From the NCBI GenBank assembly GCA_020073365.1, contig JAIQFL010000036.1:1-48772 (forward strand): a stretch of 48,772 nucleotides of DNA. The letters run 5' to 3'. The translations under genes and the position numbers were made by a program. Of the stretch, positions 1 to 10,602 are shown piece by piece. This DNA is from Terriglobia bacterium. GTDB lineage: Bacteria > Acidobacteriota > Terriglobia > Bryobacterales > Bryobacteraceae. Within the stretch, counting starts at the first letter, position 1. Each line of letters starts with the position of its first letter. The notes under the pieces are model-generated. The model saw nothing but the letters and a program-made list of their open reading frames with translations, had not been told where the DNA came from and made no database searches.

Positions 1-470
1 TGATTGAACAAGCTGGCAGCCTGTACCATAAACAGTGCCCTCCTTGAGGCGAGTGTTGGAACCGTGATGAGCGTCTGGTTCACCCACTACGTTGACAGGA
101 GGGCCACGCCACCGCAAGGCAGCGGAGAAGTTGGTCACGGCGTCGTGAATGACCCTCAACTAATTGGCGCAGTCACTCGCAGTAAATGTTGTGTTGGACA
201 AGAGTGTTGCCGAATAAGCCGAATGTAGTACCCAATTGCCTCACGTCTGTGACAAACGCCCCTTTTTGTAACGCACTGAAACGGATGGTGCCAACCGAAC
301 CGCGTCGTGCAGGTAATGGCCGCGGTAGCATAACCCTCTCTGGCGGGCGGCTCGCCGAAACTACAGTTAGGGCGCGCTCGAGAATCCCAACGGTTCAATT
401 GCCTTCGATGAAGCGTTGCAAGGCATCATACTTGGGTGCCTGCTCGCGCGGCTGATCCAGATTCTCGAGC
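1..470. other. No intact gene recognised
   Basis: I see no convincing coding region here. Short open frames exist on both strands, but none shows a recognisable domain, a ribosome binding site or consistent codon use. Because a sigma-factor C-terminal remnant starts at about 471, the last 60 to 100 bases may be its decayed upstream part: a different frame at about 405-420 reads Asp-Glu-Ala-Leu, which is compatible with the linker ahead of sigma region 4. This is only an inference. Confidence 0.4.
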
Positions 471-662
471 GTGCCCCAGCTCGAACAGCTTGCGGCCTTC
501 GACGCGCGCAAGTGCCAAGTAGTGGAAATGCGCTTCTTCGCCGGACTATCAGCCAGGGAGATCGCTGCTGTCTTGAGCACGACGGAGGCGACTGTGCGCC
601 GCGATTGGGTGATTGCGAGGGCTTGGCTATACCGGTATCTGGAGGGGCGGGCTTCGGGATGA
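471..662 (+). pseudogene. C-terminal remnant of an ECF sigma factor (region 4)
   Basis: The 63 codons read as sigma-70 region 4 of the acidobacterial/planctomycete ECF type: a QLAAFDARKCQVVEMRFFAG helix, then the helix-turn-helix LSAREIAAVLSTTEATVRRD and the closing helix WVIARAWLYRYLEG. Region 2, which binds the -10 element and core polymerase and should supply about 120 upstream residues, is absent. The frame is closed by a stop at 453-455, and the only in-frame start is a GTG at 471. It lies 57 bp upstream of a Ser/Thr kinase gene in the same direction, an arrangement common in Solibacter-like genomes, where such sigma genes precede TPR kinases. It is probably a truncated, inactive gene; a stand-alone region-4 protein is possible but less likely. 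Confidence 0.7.
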
Positions 663-719
663 GCAATTCTTGCGGCTATCAATTCTCCCCGGGAATTGCG
701 CTATCTGTAGCATAAGCGT

Positions 720-3194
720 ATGACCAATCCGGATTGGCAAGAGATCGAACACGCCATGGGGATCGCCCTGGATCTCCCGGAGGAAGAGCAGGCAGCCTGG
801 CTGGGGCAGCAGCGGCCGGAAGTACGCGCCGAAGTGGAATCTCTGTTGGCCGCTCATCGCCGGTCGAGCAGCTTCCTCGAGGGCGGTCCGGAGACGCGGG
901 ATGCCGGGCGCTCGCTGGCTAGCCGGCACATCGGCCCGTACAGGCTGTTGGAGGAGATTGGGCGCGGGGGCATGGGAACGGTCTATCGCGCCGAGCGCAA
1001 TGACGGGCGCTTCCAGAAGCAAGTCGCCGTGAAAGTGATGGCGGCCGCCGTGGATTCCTCGGAGATGTTGCGGCGATTCAGCGGGGAGCAGCGGATCCTG
1101 GCCACGTTAGAGCATCCGAATATCACGCGAATGCTCGACGCGGGCGTGTCCCAAGACGGCCTGCCGTACATCGTGATGGAGCAGGTGGATGGCGTTCCCA
1201 TCAACCAACACTGGCGCGCGCGGGCGCTGCCGCTCAACGAGCGCTTGCGCCTGTTCCGCCAGGTATGCTCCGCGGCCCAATATGCGCATCAACGCCTGGT
1301 GGTGCATCGCGATTTGAAGCCGGCCAATATTCTGGTGACGGAGGAAGGCGTTCCCAAGCTGCTCGATTTCGGCATCGCCAAGCCGCTCGGGGTTTGGCCG
1401 GACGCATCGTCTGGTGGGACACGGACCACTCTAAATCCGATGACGCCGGATTACGCCAGCCCGGAGCAGATGCGCGGAGGGTCCATCACGACCGCTACCG
1501 ACATCTATTCGCTCGGCGTGATCCTGTACGAGCTGCTCACGGGGGAGCGTCCGTACCGGGTTACCGGCAAGACCATGGAGGAGGCGATCCGCATCGTGTC
1601 CGAGACGGAGCCGCCGAAGCCGAACGCCGCGGCTCGCATTCCCGCCGATCTGCACGCCATCGTGGCCAAGGCGATGCGCAAGGAGCCGCAGGAGCGATAC
1701 GCTTCCTCGGAGGAGCTGTCCACCGACGTCGGGCGTTACCTGTCCGGACTGCCGGTGTGGGCGCACCGGGGATCTTTCCGCTACCTGACACGAAAATTTG
1801 TGGCCCGCCACAAGTTCAGCGTCGTCGCGGCCATGCTGATGGTGCTTCTGGCAGCCGGGGGCTCCGCGGCGATCACGCGGCAGGCTCGCATTGCGGAGCG
1901 CGAGCGGGCGCGGGCGCAGGCGCGCTTCGACGATGTTCATCAACTGGCGAACTTCGTCCTCTTTGACCTGTATAACGACATCATTTCTCTCCCTGGCGCG
2001 ATCCCGGTAAGGAAGCGGCTGGTGACGGGAGCGCTGCAGTACTTGGACTCATTGTCGCGGGAATCCGCGGGAGACGTCACGCTACAAATGGAACTGGCGG
2101 CGGGGTACACTCGTATCGGCGATGTGCAGGGCGGCCTTGGAAAGCCCAATCTTGGCGACACCGGCGGGGCGCTGGCCAGCTATGGAAAAGCTGAACGGAT
2201 CCTGCGCTTGGTGCTGGCGCGGGATGAGTCGCGCCTGGACGCGCGGCGGAACCTGGCGCGAGTCTACCTCAACGTCAGCGAGGTCCACCAGTTCTCGCGA
2301 AATGACGCGGAGGTCTTAGCCAACGCGCGTCAGGCCGAGGCACTCGTGCAGGGGGTCGCCCCGGCGCCGGGCGACGAGGAAACCTTGTCTCTGCTGGCCG
2401 ACGTGCATTTCCGCCTTGCCGTGGGGCTTACAGGAAGTGACCCCAAGAAGTCCCTGGACCATTACCTCAAGACGCTGGAGATTTTTCAGGCCCTGCTCGC
2501 CGCCCATCCTGGCAAGCCGAGCCTGTCTGCCCGCGTCGCCACGGTTCATCGACAACTGGCTTCCCACATGGCTGCTACTGGTGATGCGGCTAAGGCCCTC
2601 GATCACCGCCAGAAAGCTCTCGAGTTGGACGAACGCCGGCTGGCAGCCAACCCAGCGGACCCGTGGGCGAAGATCGATCTGTCCGCGGACTTCGTCAGCA
2701 TCGGCGCCGCGCACTTCAATCAAGGCAATCTTGAGGTGGCACTGGCTAATTACCGGCGAGCCCTCGACATCCGCCGCGCATTGGCCGAAGCCGATCCGCG
2801 GGATGCTCGCCTACGCAGGCAATTGGCCACCACCTATCTTTCTATAGGAGAGACACTCGCAAGAATGGGCGACCCGAGCGCGCCGCTGGAGAGTTACCGT
2901 CGCGCCGCGCAGATCGGCAGCCCGCTGGCGGAAGGCAACCCTGCCGATAGCTATATGCGCGCGTTGCTGATCCGAGCCTATGCCGGAGAGGCAAGCGCGG
3001 AAGCGGAGCTGGCGCATAGATCCGGAAACACCCCGGCCGGGCAGGAACGCCGGCGTAGATCATGCTCCCTGTACCAGCTCGCTACGGAAAGCTACCGCGC
3101 GTTGAAGCAGAATGGCGGCGTCTGGGGCGACGATATTGACGCCGGCGAGCGCGCGGCGCGAGAGGCGGCGCGGTGCGACGCGGGACGGAAGTGA
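720..3194 (+). CDS. Membrane Ser/Thr protein kinase with C-terminal TPR region
   Basis: This 824-residue Hanks-type kinase has a short N-terminal segment, a kinase domain at about residues 73-345, one membrane helix at about 366-386 and a helical TPR-type tail to the C-terminus, probably outside the cytoplasm. The key residues are present: glycine loop GRGGMG (81-86), the ATP lysine in VAVKV (Lys105), the HRDLKPAN catalytic loop (196-203), DFG (216-218) and the SPE form of the APE motif (247-249). It should therefore be catalytically active. The tail contains repeated helix pairs with ALA/ALD and YRRALDIRRALAEADP-like signatures typical of TPRs, suggesting protein-protein sensing. Its substrate is unknown. 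The start at 720 agrees with the family N-terminus. The sigma-factor gene expected upstream is degraded, so the kinase may have lost its partner. Confidence 0.93.
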   Translation: MTNPDWQEIEHAMGIALDLPEEEQAAWLGQQRPEVRAEVESLLAAHRRSSSFLEGGPETRDAGRSLASRHIGPYRLLEEIGRGGMGTVYRAERNDGRFQKQVAVKVMAAAVDSSEMLRRFSGEQRILATLEHPNITRMLDAGVSQDGLPYIVMEQVDGVPINQHWRARALPLNERLRLFRQVCSAAQYAHQRLVVHRDLKPANILVTEEGVPKLLDFGIAKPLGVWPDASSGGTRTTLNPMTPDYASPEQMRGGSITTATDIYSLGVILYELLTGERPYRVTGKTMEEAIRIVSETEPPKPNAAARIPADLHAIVAKAMRKEPQERYASSEELSTDVGRYLSGLPVWAHRGSFRYLTRKFVARHKFSVVAAMLMVLLAAGGSAAITRQARIAERERARAQARFDDVHQLANFVLFDLYNDIISLPGAIPVRKRLVTGALQYLDSLSRESAGDVTLQMELAAGYTRIGDVQGGLGKPNLGDTGGALASYGKAERILRLVLARDESRLDARRNLARVYLNVSEVHQFSRNDAEVLANARQAEALVQGVAPAPGDEETLSLLADVHFRLAVGLTGSDPKKSLDHYLKTLEIFQALLAAHPGKPSLSARVATVHRQLASHMAATGDAAKALDHRQKALELDERRLAANPADPWAKIDLSADFVSIGAAHFNQGNLEVALANYRRALDIRRALAEADPRDARLRRQLATTYLSIGETLARMGDPSAPLESYRRAAQIGSPLAEGNPADSYMRALLIRAYAGEASAEAELAHRSGNTPAGQERRRRSCSLYQLATESYRALKQNGGVWGDDIDAGERAAREAARCDAGRK

Positions 3195-3400
3195 CTCTAC
3201 ACGGCCACGATCTCATCGCCAGGTGGCTCTGGCCAGCTCGGAAGCCATCTCGAAGCTGCCCTTCGTGACCTGGATCCCGCCGCGCTAAAACGCGCACATC
3301 CAACCGTCCCAGGCGGCCCTGCCAGCGGTGCCGGCAACACCCTTGACCGCACGCGGAAACCGGCGCATGATCAGTTTCAGCGGCGAGAGGTGCCGAACTC

Positions 3401-3766
3401 ATGCAGGACCGCGAACTGTATCACGGAACCAACGGGGACAATATTCTCCAGATCATCCGCACCGGCGTGCTGATGCCCAACGCGGAGGGAAAGATTTATT
3501 TCTCTGAACGGCGTTTCGACTCGGTCCTGATGCATGGGGCCGACAGAAGCCGAAAAGCCACGTTCGCGGTGAAGCTCCGCGTAACCTTTCCTACCACGGT
3601 GGCCCTCCAGCAGACCGCAACCGCTGGCGTTTCCGACACGCTAATCGTCACGGCGGCAACGCCTCTGCAGGTCCAGGTTTTGGAGCTTTATGTAAGAGAG
3701 CCACGGGCCAGCACAATCAAGACGGTCACGGGCGCGGTGGCTATCAAGAAGTACTTATCAAAGTAA
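3401..3766 (+). CDS. Small ADP-ribosyltransferase-like protein (tentative)
   Basis: The product is 121 residues long. It opens with LYHGTNGDNILQIIRTGVL (His8-Gly9-Thr10), a pattern seen at the start of ADP-ribosyltransferase-fold proteins such as Tpt1/KptA, PARP-like and DarT-like families, in which the His-Gly-Thr strand binds NAD and is followed by a helix. Next come IYFSERRFDSVLMHGAD, reminiscent of the second conserved Tyr/Ser strand, and a beta-rich region with KATFAVKLRVTFP and VQVLELYVREP. I cannot point to a clear catalytic glutamate. It stands alone between the kinase and a convergent phosphatase gene, with no antitoxin-like neighbour. It could be a small ART enzyme or effector, or an uncharacterised conserved family. 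The open frame and composition support a real gene; the function is inferred from motif resemblance only. Confidence 0.6.
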   Translation: MQDRELYHGTNGDNILQIIRTGVLMPNAEGKIYFSERRFDSVLMHGADRSRKATFAVKLRVTFPTTVALQQTATAGVSDTLIVTAATPLQVQVLELYVREPRASTIKTVTGAVAIKKYLSK

Positions 3767-3794
3767 AGAAGAGGGTTTCGTCGCGCTCGGGGTT

Positions 3795-3818
3795 GACAGA
3801 CGGAAGCGTCTGTCCCAC
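3795..3818. repeat. Hairpin of the variable-stem intergenic family
   Basis: An 8-bp perfect stem (GACAGACG with CGTCTGTC) closes a 4-base loop and is followed by CCAC. It sits between two convergent genes, where it could serve as a bidirectional terminator, although no T-run follows. The stem followed by a C-rich flank is shared with the hairpins at 19095, 41865 and 42651. Confidence 0.6.
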
Positions 3819-3827
3819 GTTGGGGTT

Positions 3828-4462
3828 TCAGGGCTGTGGCGCCAGCGCCCGCAGATCGTCTACCCAGTAATCCGGCTCGAGCCGGGCCATCTGGTCGGTC
3901 TTGCCGTAGCCGTAGCGCACTGCGCAGGTCTGTACCCCGGCGCGCTTGCCGGCTTCCATGTCGGCGGGGGAATCGCCCACCATCAGGCATTCCTCGGGCC
4001 TGGCGCCCAGCGCCGCCAGGGCTGCGAGGATCACATCCGGCGCGGGCTTACACGGAAAACCATCGGTACCCTGCACGTGGTCGAAATACCCGATCAGGCC
4101 AAACTGAGAGAGGATGGCGCGCGTGGTCGGCGTTCCTTTGGTGGTGGCCGTAGCCTTACGCCCTCCGAGCGCGGCGAGCGCTTCCGCCACTCCCGGATAC
4201 ACGCTGGTGAGCTGGTGCCCACGGGCGAGATAAGTCGACCGGTATCGCACGATCAGGTCGTCGATCTGTCCAGGGGTGTAGTGTGGAAGAACGTCCTGGA
4301 ACAGGTTGATCAGGTGCAGGCCGATGTAGCCCTTCAGGAAATCAAACGTCACCGGATAACATTCGGTGGTCTCGAGCACCTGCTGGACTGAGCTGCAAAT
4401 ATCCTGGGCGGAGTCCAGCAAGGTGCCGTCCACGTCGAAGATATAAACCGGAAACGCGGGGA

Positions 4463-4466
<4 letters not shown>
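3828..4466 (-). CDS. gph: HAD-superfamily phosphatase, phosphoglycolate phosphatase-like
   Basis: This 212-residue haloacid-dehalogenase hydrolase has the nucleophile motif DVDGT (Asp11, Asp13), a helical cap at about residues 20-90, a Thr-containing motif II near ATATTKGTP, the motif III lysine in GFPCKPAPD and the motif IV acidic pair in [10 protein letters not shown]. This is the phosphoglycolate phosphatase/Gph layout, and the length is normal. It would dephosphorylate 2-phosphoglycolate or another small phosphate ester; the exact substrate cannot be read from sequence. Its ATG overlaps the ftsH stop by 4 bases, which suggests translational coupling and an operon tilS-ftsH-gph on the minus strand. 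Related phosphatases such as pyrophosphatase PpaX are alternatives. Confidence 0.85.
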
Positions 4467-6370
<1,904 letters not shown>

Positions 6371-6436
6371 GAAAACCTCCGTACCGGCCTTAACTCTATA
6401 GACGCCGCGCCGCTCGATCCCGATTCCGAATTCCCT

Positions 6437-7843
6437 TTAACTGGCGCCGGCTTCCCGGACCTGCAGAATCACCTGGGTTCCGGCGCCTGCCGCGAATCCA
6501 GCGGCTGCACCAAACCGCCGCGCCCACACGATGGAAGCCCCATCTATCAGGATCGGCCATTGCCGCCGTTCCCATATGGGTATACGCGCCTGCTGAAAGA
6601 GGGTCTTGATCTTTTCTTTGCCGGTGCTCCCTACGGGTTGGTACTGGTCGCCCGGCCTCCAGTTCCTCAATTCCAGGCAACCGGACAGACTTCGCCAGTC
6701 TAAACAACCCACTTTGTTATTATATACGTAATCAGACGGCTCGAAAGTTTTCGATATTTCAATCAGTTCCAGGCAAACGGCGATTTCAGTACCGGGTACC
6801 CGTACGGTCCCCGGCACCGCCGCCGGCACCCGGTAGTGGCACCATTCGACGTGGCTGGTACTGGGCGGAGCAAATCGCAGCCACTCGAAGGAACGGAGGA
6901 TATCGAGTCCGGGAGCCTGCAGCCGCCCGTTCCCTTTCGAACTTGCGGCCATCGCCAGGATCTCCGCAACGTGGTAGAAATCGACGCCGCGTGCATCGCC
7001 CTTCACCATCTCCATGGCGCGCCTTACCAGCCGGCGCGCCACTGCCAGGGGCAGAACCGCCAGCGAATCCACGCGGACGAGGAGCGCCCCATCCCGTTTC
7101 TGGAGGCGCCCGGCGGCGATCCGGTCGATTTCGGCTTCCCAGTAGGCTTCTTCGGCGAGCGCCCAATCCGCGGTATGCGCCAGGGTTTCCTGAATCCTGG
7201 GATTCCACTTGGATGCCAACTCGGGCAGCAGGCCGTGGCGGATGCGGTTGCGCGCAAACCGCGGGCTGGCATTGGTGGCATCCTCGCGCCACGGGATGCC
7301 CCGCTCCCGCAGGAACTCTTCCACCTCAGTGCGTCCCACGTCCAGGAGCGGCCGGATGACGCCCCCAGGGGTCACCGGCAGAACCCCGGCCAGACCGGCC
7401 GTTCCGGATCCGCGCAGGAAACGGAACAGCACGGTTTCCGCCTGGTCCGAGCGCGTATGTCCCACCGCCACGGAATCCACCGCGCGGCTCTCGATGGCCT
7501 CTTGAAAGAATGCCAGCCGGGCATGACGGGCGGCCTCCTCCAGGTTGCCGGGCGATCTGGCCAGGTCCGCCTCGCGAAGGTGAAACGGGAGGCCCAATTG
7601 CACCGCCAGCCGCCCGACGAATTCCGCATCCTGCTGCGACTCCTCGCCCCGAAGCTGATGGTTCAGGTGGAGTACGGTCAATTGGAGGTCCCATCGCGGC
7701 GCCAATTCCAAGAGGATGTGGAGCAGGCACACCGAATCGGCGCCGCCCGAGACGGCCACTCCGACCTTACGGCCGCGTGCCAGCATCCGGTGCCGGTCGA
7801 TGGTTTGCGTGATGCGTTGGAGGAGGCCTGTCACCGCTCTCAT
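6437..7843 (-). CDS. tilS: tRNA(Ile)-lysidine synthetase TilS
   Basis: The 468-residue enzyme attaches lysine to C34 of the minor tRNA-Ile(CAU), converting it to an AUA-reading tRNA. The PP-loop ATP-binding motif SGGADS is at residues 32-37, followed by HLNHQLRGEES, the GHTRSDQAETVLFRFLRGSG segment and the IRPLLDV and DATNASPRFARNRIRH motifs typical of TilS. The C-terminal half contains a substrate-binding region and a GDQYQPVGSTGKEKIKTLF segment typical of the TilS C-terminal domain. I placed the start at the ATG at 7843: 36 codons precede the PP-loop, while the longer open frame upstream encodes no recognisable sequence. The gene ends 66 bp before ftsH in the same direction. Confidence 0.96.
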   Translation of the reverse strand: MRAVTGLLQRITQTIDRHRMLARGRKVGVAVSGGADSVCLLHILLELAPRWDLQLTVLHLNHQLRGEESQQDAEFVGRLAVQLGLPFHLREADLARSPGNLEEAARHARLAFFQEAIESRAVDSVAVGHTRSDQAETVLFRFLRGSGTAGLAGVLPVTPGGVIRPLLDVGRTEVEEFLRERGIPWREDATNASPRFARNRIRHGLLPELASKWNPRIQETLAHTADWALAEEAYWEAEIDRIAAGRLQKRDGALLVRVDSLAVLPLAVARRLVRRAMEMVKGDARGVDFYHVAEILAMAASSKGNGRLQAPGLDILRSFEWLRFAPPSTSHVEWCHYRVPAAVPGTVRVPGTEIAVCLELIEISKTFEPSDYVYNNKVGCLDWRSLSGCLELRNWRPGDQYQPVGSTGKEKIKTLFQQARIPIWERRQWPILIDGASIVWARRFGAAAGFAAGAGTQVILQVREAGAS

Positions 7844-8107
7844 TGTAGTGGGGGGCCAGGGGCTGGGGGGCGGGGCCACCTTGGGCTCTTGAATAACGCT
7901 GCCCGGTCTTAGAAGGTCTCCCGCGAACGCACGCTCTCCTCGGCCCTTCGGCGTGAAGCGCCCGGCTTGTGATGTGGCGTTATGATGGAACTTGTCTACA
8001 CTGCAATCGTGGGCGTCTGGTCCCGGCTGGCCCGCCATTGCGGACCAGGCGGATCCGCAGAACAGGAGTTGGACGTCGACGATTCTCTTGCGTCGGAGGG
8101 CAACCTG

Positions 8108-8434
8108 ATGAAAAGTGCCGTATGGGTTTCCTATGACCTTGGGGTCCAAGGAGACTATGAAGGGATATACGCTTGGCTGGATGAACACGGAGCCCAGGAA
8201 TGCGGTGACAGTTTGGCCTTCCTGAGCTACGACCACACGGGCCCGCTCTTGAAGGCCCTGACCGCAGATCTAAAGAAGTCAGTGGATACAACAAAGAGAA
8301 CGCGAATTTACATCATATACCGTGAGGCCGACACGAAGAAGATGAAGGGGAGGTTCATCCTCGGTGGACGAAAGGCCCCACCCTGGTCGGGATTCGGAGA
8401 AAATGCGGTTACAGTAGAGTCGGACGAGATCTGA
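8108..8434 (+). CDS. Small protein with Cas2/VapD-like pattern, PIN partner
   Basis: The 108-residue product begins at the ATG at 8108, preceded by a GGAGGG ribosome binding site ending at 8100; an upstream extension to 7982 has no support. Its predicted order is strand (SAVWVSYDLGV), helix (DYEGIYAWLDEHGA), strand (SLAFLSYD), helix (LLKALTADLKKSVD) and strand (RTRIYIIYRE), followed by a Gly/Arg/Pro-rich tail (GRFILGGRKAPPWSGFG). That beta-alpha-beta-beta-like order with an Asp at the end of strand 1 resembles the ferredoxin fold of Cas2 and VapD, but the resemblance is judged by eye. Four bases separate its stop from the PIN-domain gene, so the two are almost surely co-translated. It could be an antitoxin, a nuclease partner or a scaffold. 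Confidence 0.75.
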   Translation: MKSAVWVSYDLGVQGDYEGIYAWLDEHGAQECGDSLAFLSYDHTGPLLKALTADLKKSVDTTKRTRIYIIYREADTKKMKGRFILGGRKAPPWSGFGENAVTVESDEI

Positions 8435-8438
8435 CCTC

Positions 8439-8858
8439 ATGGCGTACGTCCTTGTCGATACAGGGCTGTGGTACGCGATGTTCGATCGCCGTGATCAACA
8501 CCACAGCGACGCAAAGGATAAAGCTGAGGTTTTGCGCATGTTCCAGATCGTCCTGCCGTGGCCCACGTTGTACGAGGCTCTTCGCACCAAGTTCGTCCGA
8601 AACGCAGTCGCCCTCGACCAGTTTGAGCGGTTCCTAAAAGGCCCTAACATTACATACCTGGACGACGCGTCTTTCCGTCATGCAGCGTTCGATCTGTCGC
8701 TAGATTCCTCTTTGAGGAGAGGCCGCCCCCTTAGCATGGTGGACTGCCTCATCAGGCTTTTGCTTGAAGACGTAAATACTCGGATCAGCTACCTCGCAAC
8801 GTTCAATTACCAGGATTTTGTTGACGTCTGCCGGAGGAATCGAGTGCAGATCATTTGA
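8439..8858 (+). CDS. PIN-domain nuclease (VapC-like)
   Basis: This 139-residue protein has the PIN pattern of spaced acidic residues: Asp7 in VLVDTGLWYAMF, Glu46 in WPTLYEALRT, Asp102 in LSMVDCLIRLLL and Asp127 in ATFNYQDF. These would coordinate metal ions for RNA cleavage. PIN proteins often act as VapC-type toxins that cut tRNA or rRNA; others process RNA. Here the upstream gene does not resemble the usual short DNA-binding VapB antitoxin, being 108 residues with a Cas2/VapD-like pattern. The two genes are 4 bp apart. A toxin role is plausible but is inferred only from the fold and the paired arrangement. Confidence 0.85.
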   Translation: MAYVLVDTGLWYAMFDRRDQHHSDAKDKAEVLRMFQIVLPWPTLYEALRTKFVRNAVALDQFERFLKGPNITYLDDASFRHAAFDLSLDSSLRRGRPLSMVDCLIRLLLEDVNTRISYLATFNYQDFVDVCRRNRVQII

Positions 8859-8919
8859 AGATACCCGACAACTGCGTAGCCGCAGCGGAGAAGGTCCCAT
8901 ATCCGGCTTGGACAAGTGG

Positions 8920-8952
8920 TCCCCACCGGTGATGTGGGGAACCCCGCCCCAC
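8920..8952. repeat. Intergenic hairpin with alternative pairing
   Basis: TCCCCAC (8920-8926) pairs with GTGGGGA (8934-8940), and the latter can instead pair with a second CCCCAC at 8947-8952. It lies between the PIN gene and gnd in a 242-bp spacer with no other recognisable feature. It could terminate the PIN module or form two alternative structures. Confidence 0.5.
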
Positions 8953-9100
8953 AATGGAATCAACAGGCCCTTCCCGTACAGGTGAAAGGCTCTGGAGAGG
9001 CAATGGCGTCAAAAGGACGCTACCGCTTCGCGGGTTTGGTTTGGCCCACCCAATGGCCCCATGTTATAAAAGAGTTCGATATCCGCTGGGAAAGACAATC

Positions 9101-10558
9101 ATGGAACCAACCGCAGACATCGCTTTAATCGGCCTGGCAGTCATGGGCCAGAATTTAATCCTGAACATGAACGATCATGGGTACACCGTGGTGGCCTACA
9201 ACCGTACGGTCGCCAAGGTCGATGAATTCCTGAATGACGCAGCCAAGGGGCGGAGCACGATCATCGGAGCGCACTCCATCGAGGCGGTGGCCGGCCTTCT
9301 GAAACGGCCGCGCAAAATCATGCTCATGGTCAAGGCGGGCCAGGCGGTCGACGATTTCATCGAACTGCTGCTGCCCCACCTGGAAGCCGGCGACCTGATC
9401 ATCGACGGCGGCAATTCGCATTTCCCCGACACCATCCGCCGCACGAAGTACTTGGAGAGCAAGGGCCTGCTGTACGTCGGAACCGGCGTATCGGGGGGCG
9501 AGGAAGGCGCGCGCTTCGGCCCCTCCATGATGCCCGGTGGAAGCCCGCAAGCGTGGCCGCTGGTGAAAGGCATTTTTCAGGCGATCGCCGCCAAGACCCG
9601 CGATGGCGCGCCCTGCTGCGACTGGATGGGCGAAGACGGCGCCGGCCACTACGTGAAGATGGTCCACAACGGAATCGAGTACGGCGATATGCAGCTCATC
9701 TGCGAGGCTTACCAGGTTCTGAAGGAAGGGCTCGGCATGAGCAACGAAGAGATGCACGGGGTCTTCGCCGAGTGGAACAAGGGCGAGCTCGATAGCTACC
9801 TGGTGGCCATCACGCGCGACATCCTGGCCTACAAGGACGAGCAGGGCGAGTACGTGGTGGACAAGATCCTGGACACTGCCGGACAGAAAGGGACCGGCAA
9901 GTGGACCAGCGTCAACTCGCTGGATTTGGGCATGCCGCTGACGCTGATCGGGGAGGCGGTCTATGCCCGATGCCTGAGTGCCATGAAAGACGCCCGCGTG
10001 GAGGCGTCCAAGATCCTGAACGGCCCCAAATTCCAATTTCGGGGCGACCGCCAGGCCTTCGTCGAGGATATCCGCCAGGCGCTGCTGGCCTCCAAAATCG
10101 TCTCCTATGCGCAGGGGTTCATGATGTTGCGCGAAGCGGCCAAGGAATACCACTGGAATCTGAACTATGGGGGCATCGCGCTGGTGTGGCGCGAGGGGTG
10201 CATCATCCGCTCGGCGTTCCTGGGAAAGATCAAAGAAGCCTTCGTCCGCAACCCCAACCTGAGCAACCTTCTGCTGGATCCCTATTTCTGCGAAGTGATC
10301 GCGCGCTGCCAGGCTTCCTGGCGCCGCGTGGTGGCCAAGACCGTGGAAGCCGGCGTGGCTGCCCCGGCGTTCACCACCGCCCTCGCATTCTACGATGGTT
10401 ACCGCAGCGCGCGCCTGCCGGCCAATCTGCTCCAGGCGCAGCGCGATTACTTCGGGGCCCACACCTACGAACGCGTGGACCGGCCGCGCGGCCAGTTCTT
10501 CCATACCAATTGGACCGGTAAAGGCGGCACCGTCTCGGCGGGCACCTACACCGTGTAA
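9101..10558 (+). CDS. gnd: 6-phosphogluconate dehydrogenase, decarboxylating
   Basis: The 485-residue enzyme oxidises and decarboxylates 6-phosphogluconate to ribulose 5-phosphate with NAD(P)+. The Rossmann motif is GLAVMGQN (11-18), the substrate loop [18 protein letters not shown] starts at residue 130, and the catalytic helix [14 protein letters not shown] (185-198) holds the catalytic Lys and the His/Asn pair. The C-terminal all-helical domain ends in a [11 protein letters not shown] tail. Length matches the long dimeric form. I chose the ATG at 9101, which puts the Rossmann strand at residue 7; the open frame runs further upstream without any family sequence. It leads an operon with kdsC (44 bp later) and kdgK. 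Confidence 0.97.
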   Translation: MEPTADIALIGLAVMGQNLILNMNDHGYTVVAYNRTVAKVDEFLNDAAKGRSTIIGAHSIEAVAGLLKRPRKIMLMVKAGQAVDDFIELLLPHLEAGDLIIDGGNSHFPDTIRRTKYLESKGLLYVGTGVSGGEEGARFGPSMMPGGSPQAWPLVKGIFQAIAAKTRDGAPCCDWMGEDGAGHYVKMVHNGIEYGDMQLICEAYQVLKEGLGMSNEEMHGVFAEWNKGELDSYLVAITRDILAYKDEQGEYVVDKILDTAGQKGTGKWTSVNSLDLGMPLTLIGEAVYARCLSAMKDARVEASKILNGPKFQFRGDRQAFVEDIRQALLASKIVSYAQGFMMLREAAKEYHWNLNYGGIALVWREGCIIRSAFLGKIKEAFVRNPNLSNLLLDPYFCEVIARCQASWRRVVAKTVEAGVAAPAFTTALAFYDGYRSARLPANLLQAQRDYFGAHTYERVDRPRGQFFHTNWTGKGGTVSAGTYTV

Positions 10559-10602
10559 CGCGGCGCCTGCACTTTGCCAAGCCGGAATCGAGGGAGAACT
10601 TC

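Noticed and set aside
8108-8858. Cas2 gene of a CRISPR-Cas system
   Set aside because: There is no cas1, no CRISPR repeat and no other cas gene nearby; only the overall strand-helix pattern is Cas2-like.
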